Counted from the first letter of the stretch, positions 39,619 through 48,086 are shown. The stretch: DNA of 64,000 nucleotides from Pseudoalteromonas arctica A 37-1-2 (GCF_000238395.3 NZ_CP011025.1:620001-684000), one strand, 5' to 3'. A program made the numbers and translations. The notes: generated by a model not told the origin, from the sequence alone.

Positions 39619-39791
39619 GATAAATGATTAGCTATCATTTATCACATCGAAGTCAGTGAGCTTGCCTTTACGCCTAGTATTTAATACTGCGCCGTAGATA
39701 AAGCCCTGACTTTCTATTCTCACAAACTGAATGGTATCCAAGCACGCTTTTATTTAAGTAGATGCTGTATGTACAAGGGGAGTAAGTAGAG
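39619..39791 (+). ncRNA. Candidate bridge RNA region in the IS110 left end
   Basis: The non-coding left end starts with a perfect 10-bp hairpin GATAAATGAT / ATCATTTATC with a TAGCT loop (39619-39643), and more than 140 bases of non-coding sequence follow before the transposase. IS110-group elements express a structured bridge RNA from this position to choose target and donor DNA. The assignment rests on position and the hairpin, not on recognised guide loops. Confidence 0.4.
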
Positions 39792-40775
39792 ATGATGTTT
39801 ATCGGCATTGATATTAGTAAAGAGAAGATTGATTTATCGTGGTTGAGAGACCAGCTTACAAATAAAATTAAAACAAAAGTCTTTAAAAACAAGCGCCAAG
39901 ACTTTGTAACAATAGAAAAATGGCTTTTAAATACAACTAAAAGCGCTGCTAGTGAGCTCGTTATCACCCTCGAACCAACGGGTGTTTATCATGAAGCGCT
40001 GATGTATTTTTTACACGAGCAAGGCTTTAATATTATTTTAGCGAACCCAGGTAAAGCTAAAAAGTATGCAGACGCTTTAAACATAATTCACAAAACAGAC
40101 AAATCTGATGCAACGATGCTTGCTCATTATGGCTGTGCTAAGCACGCAGTCGTTAATTATTGGCAACCTGAAGCGTTAGAAATTAGAGAGCTTAAAGCCC
40201 TTATTCGTCGTTTAGATGCGCTTGAGAGTAACCGACAACGAGAAGCTAACCGATTAGAAGCAAGTGAATTCAGCAACGTTTCCGCGCGTGTTTGCCAATC
40301 GATAAAAGTGACAATCGCGTTTTTAGATGATGAAATTAAACAGCTTAAATCTGACATTGATAACCACATAGATAATGAACCTGATTTAAAAAGAAACAGG
40401 AAACTACTTGAGTCTATCCCTGGCATAGGGCCCGTATTATCGAGAGAGCTGACGTATTTGTTTGCGGCTAAAAAATTTAATAAAGCCAAAGAAGCGGCAG
40501 CTTATTGTGGATTAATCCCACGGCATAATGAATCGGGTAAATTAAAAGGGCGAACATCAATCAGTAAACTTGGGCCAGCCAGAATTCGATGCAAACTTTA
40601 TATGGCGGCCATTGTTGCAGGGCAATGGAATAAAACAATAAAGAGACACAAGTTAACGTTAATAAACAATGGTAAAACACCGATGCAAGCTGTGTGTGCA
40701 AATATGCGAAAGCTAATTCATATATGTTTTGGTGTAATAAAAAACCAGGAAGCGTTTAAGCTCCAAGAAAGTTAA
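39792..40775 (+). CDS. IS110-family DEDD transposase
   Basis: RuvC-like recombinase of 327 aa. The acidic residues of the N-terminal DEDD domain are D7 (FIGIDISKE), E61 (ITLEPTGVYHE), D103 and D106 (KTDKSDATMLAHYG). The C-terminal Tnp_20 domain has SIPGIGPVLSRELTY (about 208-222) and GRTSISKLGPARIRCKLYMA (about 253-272), which contains the expected catalytic serine. GGAG lies 11 bases before the ATG. No frameshift or stop is visible, so it may be active. Confidence 0.92.
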   Translation: MMFIGIDISKEKIDLSWLRDQLTNKIKTKVFKNKRQDFVTIEKWLLNTTKSAASELVITLEPTGVYHEALMYFLHEQGFNIILANPGKAKKYADALNIIHKTDKSDATMLAHYGCAKHAVVNYWQPEALEIRELKALIRRLDALESNRQREANRLEASEFSNVSARVCQSIKVTIAFLDDEIKQLKSDIDNHIDNEPDLKRNRKLLESIPGIGPVLSRELTYLFAAKKFNKAKEAAAYCGLIPRHNESGKLKGRTSISKLGPARIRCKLYMAAIVAGQWNKTIKRHKLTLINNGKTPMQAVCANMRKLIHICFGVIKNQEAFKLQES

Positions 40776-40840
40776 ATACGACCTTGAAGCTTAAAATGAG
40801 AGATGGTATCTACAGTACATCAAAACTCTTACACCAAGCT

Positions 40841-41056
40841 TGTATACGCACAGCTTGCTGGCGTGACGAGAAAAGCTCGTAATTTCTATGCCAGATGTCT
40901 TCTCATTTACATCTCTTTTGCTTCTCTTAGTGCAATAAGATTTTAAGTGATTTATTCACAAAGAGGTTTAGAGGGCGCTTCGCTTTAGAGAAGCCAATTA
41001 ATAGTTATCAGTTATAAATATTAAAAGCGGCGCTTTACGCGTGTGCAGGCTTTACC
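40841..41056. repeat. ~210 bp MITE-like repeat (family R3), copy B
   Basis: Inverted counterpart of 15351-15550. It starts GCACAGCTTGCTGGCGTGAC and ends with a degenerate AAAGCGGCGCTTTACGCGTG arm. It is about 12 bases longer than copy A in the middle. It fills most of the 346-base spacer between the IS transposase gene and psd, with a terminator after it. Confidence 0.85.
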
Positions 41057-41067
41057 CCTTCAAAAAT

Positions 41068-41099
41068 AAAAAACCGCGTTAATTAAACGCGGTTTTTTT
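41068..41099. terminator. Bidirectional intrinsic terminator
   Basis: The stem AAAAACCGCGTTT-like left arm pairs with AAACGCGGTTTTTTT around AATT. It lies 23 bases beyond the stop of the leftward psd gene. Confidence 0.88.
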
Positions 41100-41121
41100 A
41101 ATTTCGAATTAACGATTTATT

Positions 41122-41988
41122 TTAATCGTTAATTTTTGCAAACGCAGTACCTAAGCGAGTAACCACTTCTGGTAGTTGGTCATCCAGTATTTCAGCTTTA
41201 TCAGCACCCCATGCTAGTACCACAGTAGAGCCTAATTTAAAGCGACCCATCTCTTCACCCTTTTTAAGCGTGATAGCGTTATCGCCAGTGGTTGGATATT
41301 TCCAACTAAATACATCGCTACCTGCTGGTGGCGTGACAGTACCTGCCCAAATAGTTTCTATGCTGGCTACAATTGTTGCACCAACAAGTACCATAGCAAG
41401 CGGACCAATCTCAGTTTCAAAAATTGCGACTACCCGTTCGTTACGTGCAAACAAGTTAGGCACGTTTTGCGCTGTAAGTGGGTTTACTGAAAATAAATCA
41501 CCTGGCACATAAATCATTTTGCTTAGTGTGCCATCAACTGGCATATGAATACGGTGGTAATCTTTAGGTGCTAAATAAATCGTTGCAAACTTACCGCCTA
41601 AAAATGGTGTTGTATCATCTTGTGAGCCGCCTAGTAGCGCTTGTAAGCTGTAATCGTGGCCTTTAGCTTGTATTAGCTGTCCGTCAACAATATCGCCTAG
41701 CTGGCTGATTGCGCCATCCACTGGATGAATGATGATATTGCTATCTTCTACCATTGGGCGCATGCCTTCTTTTAGAGGGCGAGTAAAAAATTCATTAAAG
41801 CTTTTATAATGAGCCGGATCTGGGTATTGGGCTTCGCTCATATCTACTTTATATTGCTTAATAAATAGTTTAATTAAAGTAGTGGTTAAAGCACCCGCTT
41901 TTGCAGCAGCTAATTTGCCGACTACGCGTGAAATAAAATGTTTTGGCATTGCGTACTGCATTGCGATTTTAAATTTGTCTAAACTCAC
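41122..41988 (-). CDS. psd: Phosphatidylserine decarboxylase
   Basis: Makes phosphatidylethanolamine in the inner membrane. The proenzyme cleaves itself at the LGST motif (here [11 protein letters not shown], near residue 253) to create the pyruvoyl group on the new alpha chain. [10 protein letters not shown] and [16 protein letters not shown] carry the Asp and His of the processing triad. At 288 aa it is full length. It lies 15 bases after rsgA, an order conserved in gammaproteobacteria. Confidence 0.97.
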   Translation of the reverse strand: MSLDKFKIAMQYAMPKHFISRVVGKLAAAKAGALTTTLIKLFIKQYKVDMSEAQYPDPAHYKSFNEFFTRPLKEGMRPMVEDSNIIIHPVDGAISQLGDIVDGQLIQAKGHDYSLQALLGGSQDDTTPFLGGKFATIYLAPKDYHRIHMPVDGTLSKMIYVPGDLFSVNPLTAQNVPNLFARNERVVAIFETEIGPLAMVLVGATIVASIETIWAGTVTPPAGSDVFSWKYPTTGDNAITLKKGEEMGRFKLGSTVVLAWGADKAEILDDQLPEVVTRLGTAFAKIND

Positions 41989-42003
41989 AGTATTTTTCCT
42001 AAA

Positions 42004-43062
42004 TTATACGCGAGGCGCACGGGCGCCTGCACGGCCATCGGCCATTGTTTCTAAAATTCGGTGGTAGCTGTCAAAGCGCAATTGAGAAATTCTTCCATCG
42101 GCTACTGCTTCTTTAACGATGCAACCCGGATCGTTTAAATGTTTACAGTCTCTAAAGCGGCACCCGCCTATAAATTCTCTAAACTCTTTAAAGCACCACG
42201 TTACACGCTCAACATCTAAATGCCATAAACCAAACTCACGAATACCTGGCGAGTCGATTAGGTTACCGCCACTTGGTAAATGGTGAAGTCGCGAAACAGT
42301 TGTTGTGTGCTGGCCTAAGCCGCTGTTTTCAGATACTTCTTTAGTTAATATTTCAGCGTTAGGCAATACAGTATTAACGAGGGTTGATTTACCCACACCA
42401 CTTTGGCCAACAAAAATATTATTTTTATCAACAAGTACTTCTTTTAATTTATCGATACCATCGCCTGATATATTACTAACAAGGAGTACTTGGTAATCAA
42501 GTTTACGATAGATATCGAGAACTTTTTGTATTTCGTTAAGGCCTGCTTCGTCAATTAAATCGGTTTTATTGAGCACTAAAATTGGCTCAATGCCCATATC
42601 TTCACAGGCTATTAAATAACGGTCGATAATACTGGGTGTAAATTCGGGTAATACCGCCGATACCATGAGTATTTGGTCAATGTTAGCTGCAATAACTTTT
42701 ACGCCGTCGTAAAAGTCTGGGCGGGTAAGTTGCGAACGACGCTCTTGCGTGGCTTCAATTACACCGGCTAAATCACCCTCACTTACTTTGGCACGGCGAA
42801 ATAATACTTCATCACCACATACTAAATTAGACACAGTACGGCGTATATTACAGCGAAGTACATCGCCATTTTCAGTTTCGACATCGGCGTGTTGGCCAAA
42901 ACGACTGATCACAATTGCGCTCTCGACCTGACCTAAGTTATCGGTTTGCCATTCTTGCGCCCCTTTTTTAGCTGGTCTTGAGTCTGCGCTATTAATGCGC
43001 TTTTGGTGATTGGCCTTGATCTGACGCGATTGGCCTTTACTTAATTTTTTTTGTTTTGCCAC
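42004..43062 (-). CDS. rsgA: Ribosome small-subunit biogenesis GTPase RsgA
   Basis: Circularly permuted GTPase that checks late 30S maturation. A basic N-terminus (KKLSKGQSRQIKANHQKR) is followed by an OB fold (about 40-110). The GTPase domain has motifs in the order G4 (LNKTDL), G1 (GQSGVGKSTLVN, about 217-228) and G3 (DSPGIREFG). The C-terminal zinc region is CRFRDCKHLNDPGC. The length of 352 aa is typical. It is divergent from orn. Confidence 0.97.
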   Translation of the reverse strand: MAKQKKLSKGQSRQIKANHQKRINSADSRPAKKGAQEWQTDNLGQVESAIVISRFGQHADVETENGDVLRCNIRRTVSNLVCGDEVLFRRAKVSEGDLAGVIEATQERRSQLTRPDFYDGVKVIAANIDQILMVSAVLPEFTPSIIDRYLIACEDMGIEPILVLNKTDLIDEAGLNEIQKVLDIYRKLDYQVLLVSNISGDGIDKLKEVLVDKNNIFVGQSGVGKSTLVNTVLPNAEILTKEVSENSGLGQHTTTVSRLHHLPSGGNLIDSPGIREFGLWHLDVERVTWCFKEFREFIGGCRFRDCKHLNDPGCIVKEAVADGRISQLRFDSYHRILETMADGRAGARAPRV

Positions 43063-43183
43063 TGGAGGCCTATAACCTTAGTTAAATGTCGCTTTTCCTA
43101 AAAAAAGCTTTAGCTCGACGGTTGATGCTAATATGATATATCGAAATGCGTTGGATCTAAAGGAAAGCACCGCTTAGGTAATT

Positions 43184-43729
43184 ATGACTATTAATAAATC
43201 AAATTTAATTTGGCTCGATCTTGAAATGACAGGGCTCGAACCAGAGACCGATAAAATACTCGAAATTGCGACGGTTGTCACTGACGCAGACCTGAATATA
43301 TTAGCCGAAGGGCCAACTATAGCTATTCATCAAAGTGATGAATTACTAAATGGCATGGACGAGTGGTGTACTACTCAACATGGTAAGTCGGGTTTAACAG
43401 CACGCTGCAAAGCAAGTACCTTTGATGAGGCCTATGCTGTAGAGCAAACTTTAGCGTTTTTAAAGCAGTGGGTACCAGCAGGCACTTCGCCAATGTGTGG
43501 TAATTCAATTGGTCAAGACCGCCGCTTTATGAATAAATATATGCGCGAGCTTGAAGACTTCTTTCATTACAGAAATCTTGATGTGAGTACTATTAAAGAA
43601 TTAGCACGTCGCTGGAAACCAGAAGTGCTTGCAAAAGTGAACAAAAAAGGCTCACACCTTGCTTTGGATGACATTAAAGATTCGATTATGGAATTAAAAG
43701 TCTATAGAGAAAATTTCTTTAATTTGTAA
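43184..43729 (+). CDS. orn: Oligoribonuclease
   Basis: Degrades two- to five-nucleotide RNA and pGpG, the last step of cyclic-di-GMP breakdown. DEDDh exonuclease, 181 aa: the Exo I motif is DLEMTGLE with D12 and E14, a central [11 protein letters not shown] follows, and the late [10 protein letters not shown] supplies the general-base His and last Asp. It faces rsgA across a 121-base promoter region and is followed by the tRNA cluster. Confidence 0.97.
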   Translation: MTINKSNLIWLDLEMTGLEPETDKILEIATVVTDADLNILAEGPTIAIHQSDELLNGMDEWCTTQHGKSGLTARCKASTFDEAYAVEQTLAFLKQWVPAGTSPMCGNSIGQDRRFMNKYMRELEDFFHYRNLDVSTIKELARRWKPEVLAKVNKKGSHLALDDIKDSIMELKVYRENFFNL

Positions 43730-43736
43730 AAAACAC

Positions 43737-43797
43737 TTGCAAACAGACTGTATTATTGTAGAATCCTGCCCCGCTAAAGATGATAACCCACGCGGGG
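43737..43797 (+). promoter_or_regulatory. tRNA-cluster promoter and leader hairpin
   Basis: TTGCAA (43737-43742) and TAGAAT (43759-43764) are 16 bases apart, followed by the GC-rich discriminator CCTGCCCCGC typical of stringently controlled stable-RNA promoters. Just beyond, CCCCGC (43770-43775) and GCGGGG (43792-43797) can close a leader stem. Transcription would enter the first tRNA-like remnant before the intact tRNAs. Confidence 0.65.
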
Positions 43798-43834
43798 TTA
43801 GTGTGTTTGAGTGATTGAATTACCATCAATAAAT

Positions 43835-43911
43835 GCGGTACTAGCTCAGTTGCTAGAATGTTGAACGCGACCCGTCGCGCACCAACGTAAAATAACTGAA
43901 GAAGTGAAAAT
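43835..43911 (+). pseudogene. tRNA-Gly-like remnant D1
   Basis: Keeps the first 18 bases of the intact gene (GCGGTACTAGCTCAGTTG). The next base is C instead of G, and GAATGTTGAA stands where the D-stem should close. The anticodon arm is replaced by CGCGAC-CC-GTCGCG, and there is no T arm and no CCA. The tail AACGTAAAATAACTGAAGAA is shared with the next unit. Confidence 0.75.
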
Positions 43912-43989
43912 GCGGTACTAGCTCAGTTGCTAGAATGTTGAACGCGACCTGTCGCGCACCAACGTAAAATAACTGAAGAAATAAAAAAT
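43912..43989 (+). pseudogene. tRNA-Gly-like remnant D2
   Basis: Same organisation as D1, with the hairpin CGCGAC-CT-GTCGCG and the same tail. It directly precedes the first intact tRNA gene. Confidence 0.75.
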
Positions 43990-44065
43990 GCGGTACTAGC
44001 TCAGTTGGTAGAGCGCGACCTTGCCAAGGTCGAGGTCACGAGTTCGAGCCTCGTGTACCGCTCCA
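43990..44065 (+). tRNA. tRNA-Gly (GCC), copy 1
   Basis: A complete 76-base cloverleaf: acceptor GCGGTAC/GTACCGC, D arm GCTC...GAGC, anticodon stem CGACC/GGTCG around TTGCCAA (anticodon GCC), T arm ACGAG-TTCGAGC-CTCGT, discriminator T and encoded CCA. The hairpin CAATTTCT/AGAAATTG begins at its 3' end (44064-44086), probably a processing signal. Confidence 0.98.
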
Positions 44066-44098
44066 ATTTCTAACCAAAAGAAATTGAAGTGAATAAAA

Positions 44099-44160
44099 GC
44101 TAGCTCAGTTGCTAGGATGTTGAACGCAATTTATTGCGCATCAATAAAATAACTGAAAAA
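44099..44160 (+). pseudogene. tRNA-Gly-like remnant D3
   Basis: Lacks the first seven acceptor bases but keeps GCTAGCTCAGTTGCTAG and the inserted ATGTTGAA. Its hairpin is CGCAAT-TT-ATTGCG: two base pairs differ from D1/D2/D4, and both are changed on both sides so that pairing is kept. Confidence 0.7.
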
Positions 44161-44161
44161 T

Positions 44162-44237
44162 GCGGTACTAGCTCAGTTGGTAGAGCGCGACCTTGCCAAG
44201 GTCGAGGTCACGAGTTCGAGCCTCGTGTACCGCTCCA
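44162..44237 (+). tRNA. tRNA-Gly (GCC), copy 2
   Basis: Identical 76-base sequence to copy 1, including anticodon GCC and encoded CCA, and followed by the same CAATTTCT/AGAAATTG hairpin. Confidence 0.98.
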
Positions 44238-44280
44238 ATTTCTAACCAAAAGAAATTGTAGTGATAGTAAATTTAGTTAT

Positions 44281-44356
44281 ACGGTACTAGCTCAGTTGCT
44301 AGAATGTTGAACGCGACCTGTCGCGCTTAAGCGTAAAATAACTAAAGAAATAAAAA
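44281..44356 (+). pseudogene. tRNA-Gly-like remnant D4
   Basis: Begins ACGGTACTAGCTCAGTTGCT (first G changed to A). It carries the same CGCGAC-CT-GTCGCG hairpin as D2 and a slightly altered tail (TTAAGCGTAAAATAACTAAAG) running up to the third intact tRNA. Confidence 0.75.
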
Positions 44357-44357
44357 T

Positions 44358-44433
44358 GCGGTACTAGCTCAGTTGGTAGAGCGCGACCTTGCCAAGGTCG
44401 AGGTCACGAGTTCGAGCCTCGTGTACCGCTCCA
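44358..44433 (+). tRNA. tRNA-Gly (GCC), copy 3
   Basis: Same 76-base sequence as copies 1 and 2. The downstream processing hairpin is missing; AATCTTTTTATAT follows instead, which may end the transcript. The remaining ~230 bases up to yjbQ are AT-rich and hold only a degenerate R2 arm. Confidence 0.98.
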
Positions 44434-44552
44434 ATCTTTTTATATCCTTTCAAAATTTTCTATATTAAAAATCATAAATAAAATTATAATTTAAAATCTC
44501 TCTTATCTACTTTATTCTATGTGCAATATTCAGCATTGAAGTTTTGGTTGTT

Positions 44553-44585
44553 AGAAGCTATCGCTTCGCGCGAGCTCAGCGCCAC
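44553..44585. repeat. Degenerate R2 palindromic arm
   Basis: AGAAGCTATCGCTTCGCGCG then AGCTCAGCGCCA resembles the R2 arm with several substitutions. It lies in the spacer between the tRNA cluster and yjbQ. Confidence 0.5.
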
Positions 44586-44664
44586 AAGAAAGGTGTCGTA
44601 CTTTGAAGTTATGAGGTATGAGTGAGGTACAGAAGAGCTAATACTTTGAAACCTGAAGATTTTG

Positions 44665-45093
44665 TTAAAATAGCTCCCCTTGAATAGTTGCTATAACTCG
44701 TCTAGAGCCACCAGAATCACGATGTTCACCTAAATAAATGCCTTGCCATGTACCTAACGCTAAATAACCATTTGAAATAGGAATACTTAGCTCGCAGCCT
44801 AACGTACTGGTTTTTATGTGTGCAGGCATGTCGTCGTCACCTTCATAATCGTGGCGATAATAAGGTTGACGCTCAGGAACGAATTTATTGAAATGGCTTT
44901 CCATGTCCATACGAACAGTGGGATCTGCATTTTCGTTTATTGTGAGGCTCGCTGAGGTATGCTGAATAAATAAATGTAATAAGCCTATTTTGTAACTCGC
45001 CAGTTCAGGAAGTTGAGATAATATTTCGTCATCAATTATATGAAAACCTCGCTGGCGAGGCTTTAATGTAATTTGCTTTTGCTGCCAACTCAT
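44665..45093 (-). CDS. YjbQ (UPF0047) family protein
   Basis: Small all-beta protein of 142 aa. Diagnostic segments are [24 protein letters not shown] (too long to be chance; about 38-61), GLCELSIP-like LGCELSIPI and the C-terminal [19 protein letters not shown] with the His/Arg pair of the proposed active site. Family members show weak thiamine-phosphate-synthase activity in E. coli, but the physiological role is unclear. The start overlaps the cheX stop by four bases. Confidence 0.9.
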   Translation of the reverse strand: MSWQQKQITLKPRQRGFHIIDDEILSQLPELASYKIGLLHLFIQHTSASLTINENADPTVRMDMESHFNKFVPERQPYYRHDYEGDDDMPAHIKTSTLGCELSIPISNGYLALGTWQGIYLGEHRDSGGSRRVIATIQGELF

Positions 45094-45557
45094 AGTTTAT
45101 CGAAGCTAACTTCAATGTTTGCATTACCAGCATCACAACTAAATGGCATGATGATTTTTTTACCTTGGCTTTTATGAGTAATTGTATGACCTTTACCCGA
45201 TACCACAATAGGCGTTGCCATATCAAAGTCGAAGCCTTTCTCGCCAAGTAAATTTTTAGCACCACCAGTTACCATGTTGGTTATTTCGCCAACCATATCG
45301 GTAACTTCTTCATCTATGGTATCAGGGCGTTCGCCAAGCATACGCTCCATGATGGTTAATGCTAATCCTTCATCAAATGTAATTGAAAATGATCCACGCG
45401 TTTGCGGGCCAACCATACCAATCAAACCTGATACATCACCACAGGCTATCTCATCAGTTTTAATGCGAGGTTTACCCGGCTTCAATTGAGTTTGAGCCAT
45501 AGTGCTTAAAACATTAATTAAAGAAGATAAAAAAGGATTGATGAATTCTACATTCAT
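45090..45557 (-). CDS. CheX-like chemotaxis protein (putative CheY-P phosphatase)
   Basis: CheC/CheX-family protein, 155 aa. It has [19 protein letters not shown] at the N-terminus, and [20 protein letters not shown] then [20 protein letters not shown]. The glutamate and asparagine of the last segment (E-I-T-N, about 106-109) form the phosphatase signature of CheX. Role: dephosphorylation of CheY-P or a related receiver. It is co-translated with yjbQ and lies apart from other che genes, so it may serve a different response regulator. Confidence 0.88.
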   Translation of the reverse strand: MNVEFINPFLSSLINVLSTMAQTQLKPGKPRIKTDEIACGDVSGLIGMVGPQTRGSFSITFDEGLALTIMERMLGERPDTIDEEVTDMVGEITNMVTGGAKNLLGEKGFDFDMATPIVVSGKGHTITHKSQGKKIIMPFSCDAGNANIEVSFDKL

Positions 45558-45632
45558 AGTGGCTACTCTTAAATTTGTTCTGTGAAATGACTATATAGTT
45601 TGAGTATAGTCACTAAGGATAACTTTGAAGGA

Positions 45633-46073
45633 TTATGATGCTCTACAAGATTCACATTTACCATGTGCTTCTATTGTTTGCCCTGATACGACAAAGCCAC
45701 CTTCGGCAGCTAGATTATTAAGCTCATGCGAAATTACACTCGAGTGTAATTCTTTAACAAAGCCACATGTATCGCAGATTAATAATTGTACCGGGTGAAT
45801 ATGATCAAAATGATGGCACAGCATAAATGCATTTGTGCTTTCAATTTTATGAATAAAACCTAGTTCAGCTAAAAAGTCTAATGCACGATAAATAGTTGCA
45901 GGTTTAGCACCTGTTTCAGTTACTTTTAATTGCTCAAGCAAATCGTATGCACCAACACCACCTTGTGCACTGGCTAATAGACGAAATACCTTCTCGCGGA
46001 TAGGCGTAAAACGCGCACCACGGTTGTCACAAACTTGTTTTGCTTTACTTACGAGTGATTCTATATTCATCAT
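45633..46073 (-). CDS. zur: Zinc uptake regulator Zur (Fur family)
   Basis: Zinc-responsive repressor of zinc-import genes. A winged-helix DNA-binding domain (about 1-80, with RFTPIREKVFRLL and AKPATIYRALDFL) is followed by a dimerisation domain. The second has CDTCG and CESC zinc-binding pairs and IESTNAFMLCHHFDH, typical of Zur rather than Fur. 146 aa from the chosen ATG. Twelve further in-frame codons upstream lack a ribosome binding site. A second ATG one codon later is equally possible. Confidence 0.9.
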   Translation of the reverse strand: MMNIESLVSKAKQVCDNRGARFTPIREKVFRLLASAQGGVGAYDLLEQLKVTETGAKPATIYRALDFLAELGFIHKIESTNAFMLCHHFDHIHPVQLLICDTCGFVKELHSSVISHELNNLAAEGGFVVSGQTIEAHGKCESCRAS

Positions 46074-46165
46074 TACTCTTATCCTTATGCTACCGTGATA
46101 TACTAACATACTGTGTTGTAGTTGCAGCGTTTTTATTAAGCGCTTTTTACCTAGGAAACCCAGTA

Positions 46166-46786
46166 ATGCACGAACTATTGGCTATATTTATTTTCTTTTT
46201 TGCGGTTATTGACCCCATTGGCACTGTACCTGTATTTATTGCAGTCACACGTGGTGATGATGAGAAATTTAAACGTAAAGTTATATTTAAAGCGGTAGGC
46301 GTATCTGCATTAGTGCTCTTATTTTTTGTACTCGCAGGTGAGCAATTACTTAACGCAATTGAAATTCCACTTTCGGCTTTTCAAATAGCCGGCGGTATCA
46401 TATTACTTATTTTTGCGCTTTCAATGATATTTGGTGAAAGTAAGCCTGAAGCCGAAATTAAAAGTGTACGCGACAGCACTGAAACCGCTATTTTTCCGCT
46501 TGCGATTCCGTCTATCGCGAGTCCTGGCGCTATGTTAGGTGCTGTATTAATGACCCGCAATGAAGAATATACATGGGTTGAGCAGTTACTAACGTCTTCA
46601 ATGATGCTTGCTGTATTAGCGGTTGTACTGGTTTTATTGCTGCTTGCAACGCACGTACATAGATTAATTGGTGATAGTGGTGCAAGTATAATAAGTAGAA
46701 TTATGGGGCTTATTTTAAGCTCGGTTGCGGTTACCAATATTTTAAATGGCATAGCCCATTATTTTGGCTTGCAGGTATTCTCTTAA
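46166..46786 (+). CDS. MarC-family integral membrane protein
   Basis: Six-helix inner-membrane protein of 206 aa, of the MarC/YhgN/YchE family (often labelled NAAT transporter; substrate unproved). Conserved pieces are FFAVIDPIGTVPVFIA (about 11-26) and the second-half counterpart AIPSIASPGAMLGAVL. The ATG follows AGGA by nine bases; the frame extends 42 codons upstream across the divergent zur start, which is unlikely to be translated. Confidence 0.88.
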   Translation: MHELLAIFIFFFAVIDPIGTVPVFIAVTRGDDEKFKRKVIFKAVGVSALVLLFFVLAGEQLLNAIEIPLSAFQIAGGIILLIFALSMIFGESKPEAEIKSVRDSTETAIFPLAIPSIASPGAMLGAVLMTRNEEYTWVEQLLTSSMMLAVLAVVLVLLLLATHVHRLIGDSGASIISRIMGLILSSVAVTNILNGIAHYFGLQVFS

Positions 46787-46867
46787 CATTGATGCCTGCC
46801 AGGCTTTTGTGTAAAATGCAGCGCCTTTTAAGCTGTGCTTAATAACTTTAATACCCTGAGGTTTGCT

Positions 46868-47842
46868 TTGAATAAATGTACTTTGGATAGACGCTTTTCT
46901 GTGGCCCCCATGCTTGATTGGACTGATCGCCATTGTCGTACTTTTCATCGCAAAATGACTATACATACTGTGCTTTATACTGAAATGATAACCACAGGGG
47001 CTATTTTATTTGGTCGAGGCGACTACTTACATTTTAATAAACACGAAGGCCCAGTTGCACTGCAACTTGGTGGCTCTGATCCTAAAGCGCTTGCGCAATG
47101 TGCAAAGCTCGCAGGTGAGCGTGGCTATGACGAAATAAATTTAAATGTAGGTTGCCCGTCAGACAGAGTTCAAAATGGTCGATTTGGCGCATGCTTAATG
47201 GCTGAGCCTCAATTAGTTGCTGAGTGTGTTGCAGCAATGAAAAGCGAAGTAAGTATTCCTGTAACTGTTAAAACGCGTATTGGTATTGATGAGCAAGATT
47301 CGTATGAGTTTTTATGTGCGCTTATTGAAGCGTCTCATAAAGTAGGGTGTGATGATTTTATTATTCATGCTCGTAAAGCATGGCTTAATGGTTTAAGCCC
47401 GAAAGAAAATCGTGAGGTTCCACCGCTTGATTACCCACGTGTTTATCAACTTAAAAAAGATTATCCGCAGCTAGACTTAAGCCTAAATGGCGGTGTTAAA
47501 ACAATTGAGCAGAGCCTAGAACATTTGCAACATATTGATGGTGTAATGATTGGTCGTGAAGCTTACAGTAACCCATTTATGCTCAATGACGTTGATGAGA
47601 AAATTTATGGTGATGCTGCAAATACACAATCACGCCACGATGTAGTGCGTTCAATGTATGACTACATTGAAGAAGAAATGCGTTTGGGTGCTAATTTTTG
47701 GCATATTGCACGTCACATGCTCGGTATTTTTCAGGGGCAGCCTGGTGCGCGAGGTTTTAGACGCCATCTTTCTGAAAGTGGTCACGGTAAGCAAGCTGAT
47801 TTATCGGTAATGGATAAAGCATTAAGCTTTGTACCAGAATAA
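46868..47842 (+). CDS. dusA: tRNA-dihydrouridine(20/20a) synthase DusA
   Basis: FMN enzyme that reduces U20/U20a in the tRNA D loop. [16 protein letters not shown] opens the TIM barrel, followed by [18 protein letters not shown], the catalytic-Cys loop [18 protein letters not shown] and [19 protein letters not shown], which distinguishes DusA from DusB/C. No ATG is available near the family N-terminus. The frame opens with GTG at 46835, but TTG at 46868 has GAGG about six bases before it and was preferred (324 aa). A hairpin terminator follows. Confidence 0.93.
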   Translation: MNKCTLDRRFSVAPMLDWTDRHCRTFHRKMTIHTVLYTEMITTGAILFGRGDYLHFNKHEGPVALQLGGSDPKALAQCAKLAGERGYDEINLNVGCPSDRVQNGRFGACLMAEPQLVAECVAAMKSEVSIPVTVKTRIGIDEQDSYEFLCALIEASHKVGCDDFIIHARKAWLNGLSPKENREVPPLDYPRVYQLKKDYPQLDLSLNGGVKTIEQSLEHLQHIDGVMIGREAYSNPFMLNDVDEKIYGDAANTQSRHDVVRSMYDYIEEEMRLGANFWHIARHMLGIFQGQPGARGFRRHLSESGHGKQADLSVMDKALSFVPE

Positions 47843-47869
47843 AGCTAAGCTTTAAAAATTCTAAATTTT

Positions 47870-47893
47870 AGCCACTTTCGAGTGGCTTTTTTG
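47870..47893 (+). terminator. Intrinsic terminator after dusA
   Basis: AGCCACT-TTCG-AGTGGCT is followed by a run of T. The TTCG tetraloop makes it very stable. Confidence 0.92.
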
Positions 47894-48027
47894 ATCCTAA
47901 AAATTAGTCAAAATCATAATTTATTGGCCAATTACACTCTATGCTGTTCAGCTTAAAGTCACTAAAATTTAGAGTGGTTTTTATTTAATATAATGATTTT
48001 AAATGCTTTATTCTTGTTTTTATGAAC

Positions 48028-48044
48028 TTGGCACAACTCTTGGA
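48028..48044 (+). promoter_or_regulatory. Sigma-54 promoter of pspA
   Basis: TTGGCACAACTCTTGGA matches the -24/-12 pattern (TGGCAC-N5-TTGC) with the GG dinucleotide at -24 and TTGG in place of TTGC at -12. It lies 43 bases before the pspA start. pspA is sigma-54/PspF-dependent in other gammaproteobacteria. pspF is not adjacent here, because dusA occupies the usual place. Confidence 0.7.
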
Positions 48045-48086
48045 ATCTCCTTGTTGAAATTAATTAAAAATCAACAGGAGAATACC

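Larger units (their letters stand above)
39605..40808 (+). mobile_element. IS110-family insertion sequence
   Basis: About 1.2 kb with one transposase gene, a 180-base non-coding left end and a short right end. A 10-bp inverted repeat, ATCTCTCATT (39609-39618) and AATGAGAGAT (40795-40804), lies near the ends. Flanking target duplications are not seen, as expected for this family. It is bordered by palindromic repeats on both sides (39569-39604 and 40841-41056). IS110/IS1111 elements are known to target such repeats. Exact ends are estimates. Confidence 0.75.

Noticed and set aside
39674..39967. Leftward 97-codon open frame over the IS110 left end
   Set aside because: It overlaps the transposase start and the candidate bridge-RNA region antisense, with no family resemblance.
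43835..44356. Four further tRNA genes
   Set aside because: The units lack the anticodon arm, T arm and CCA, so they cannot form a functional tRNA. They are recorded as remnants instead.
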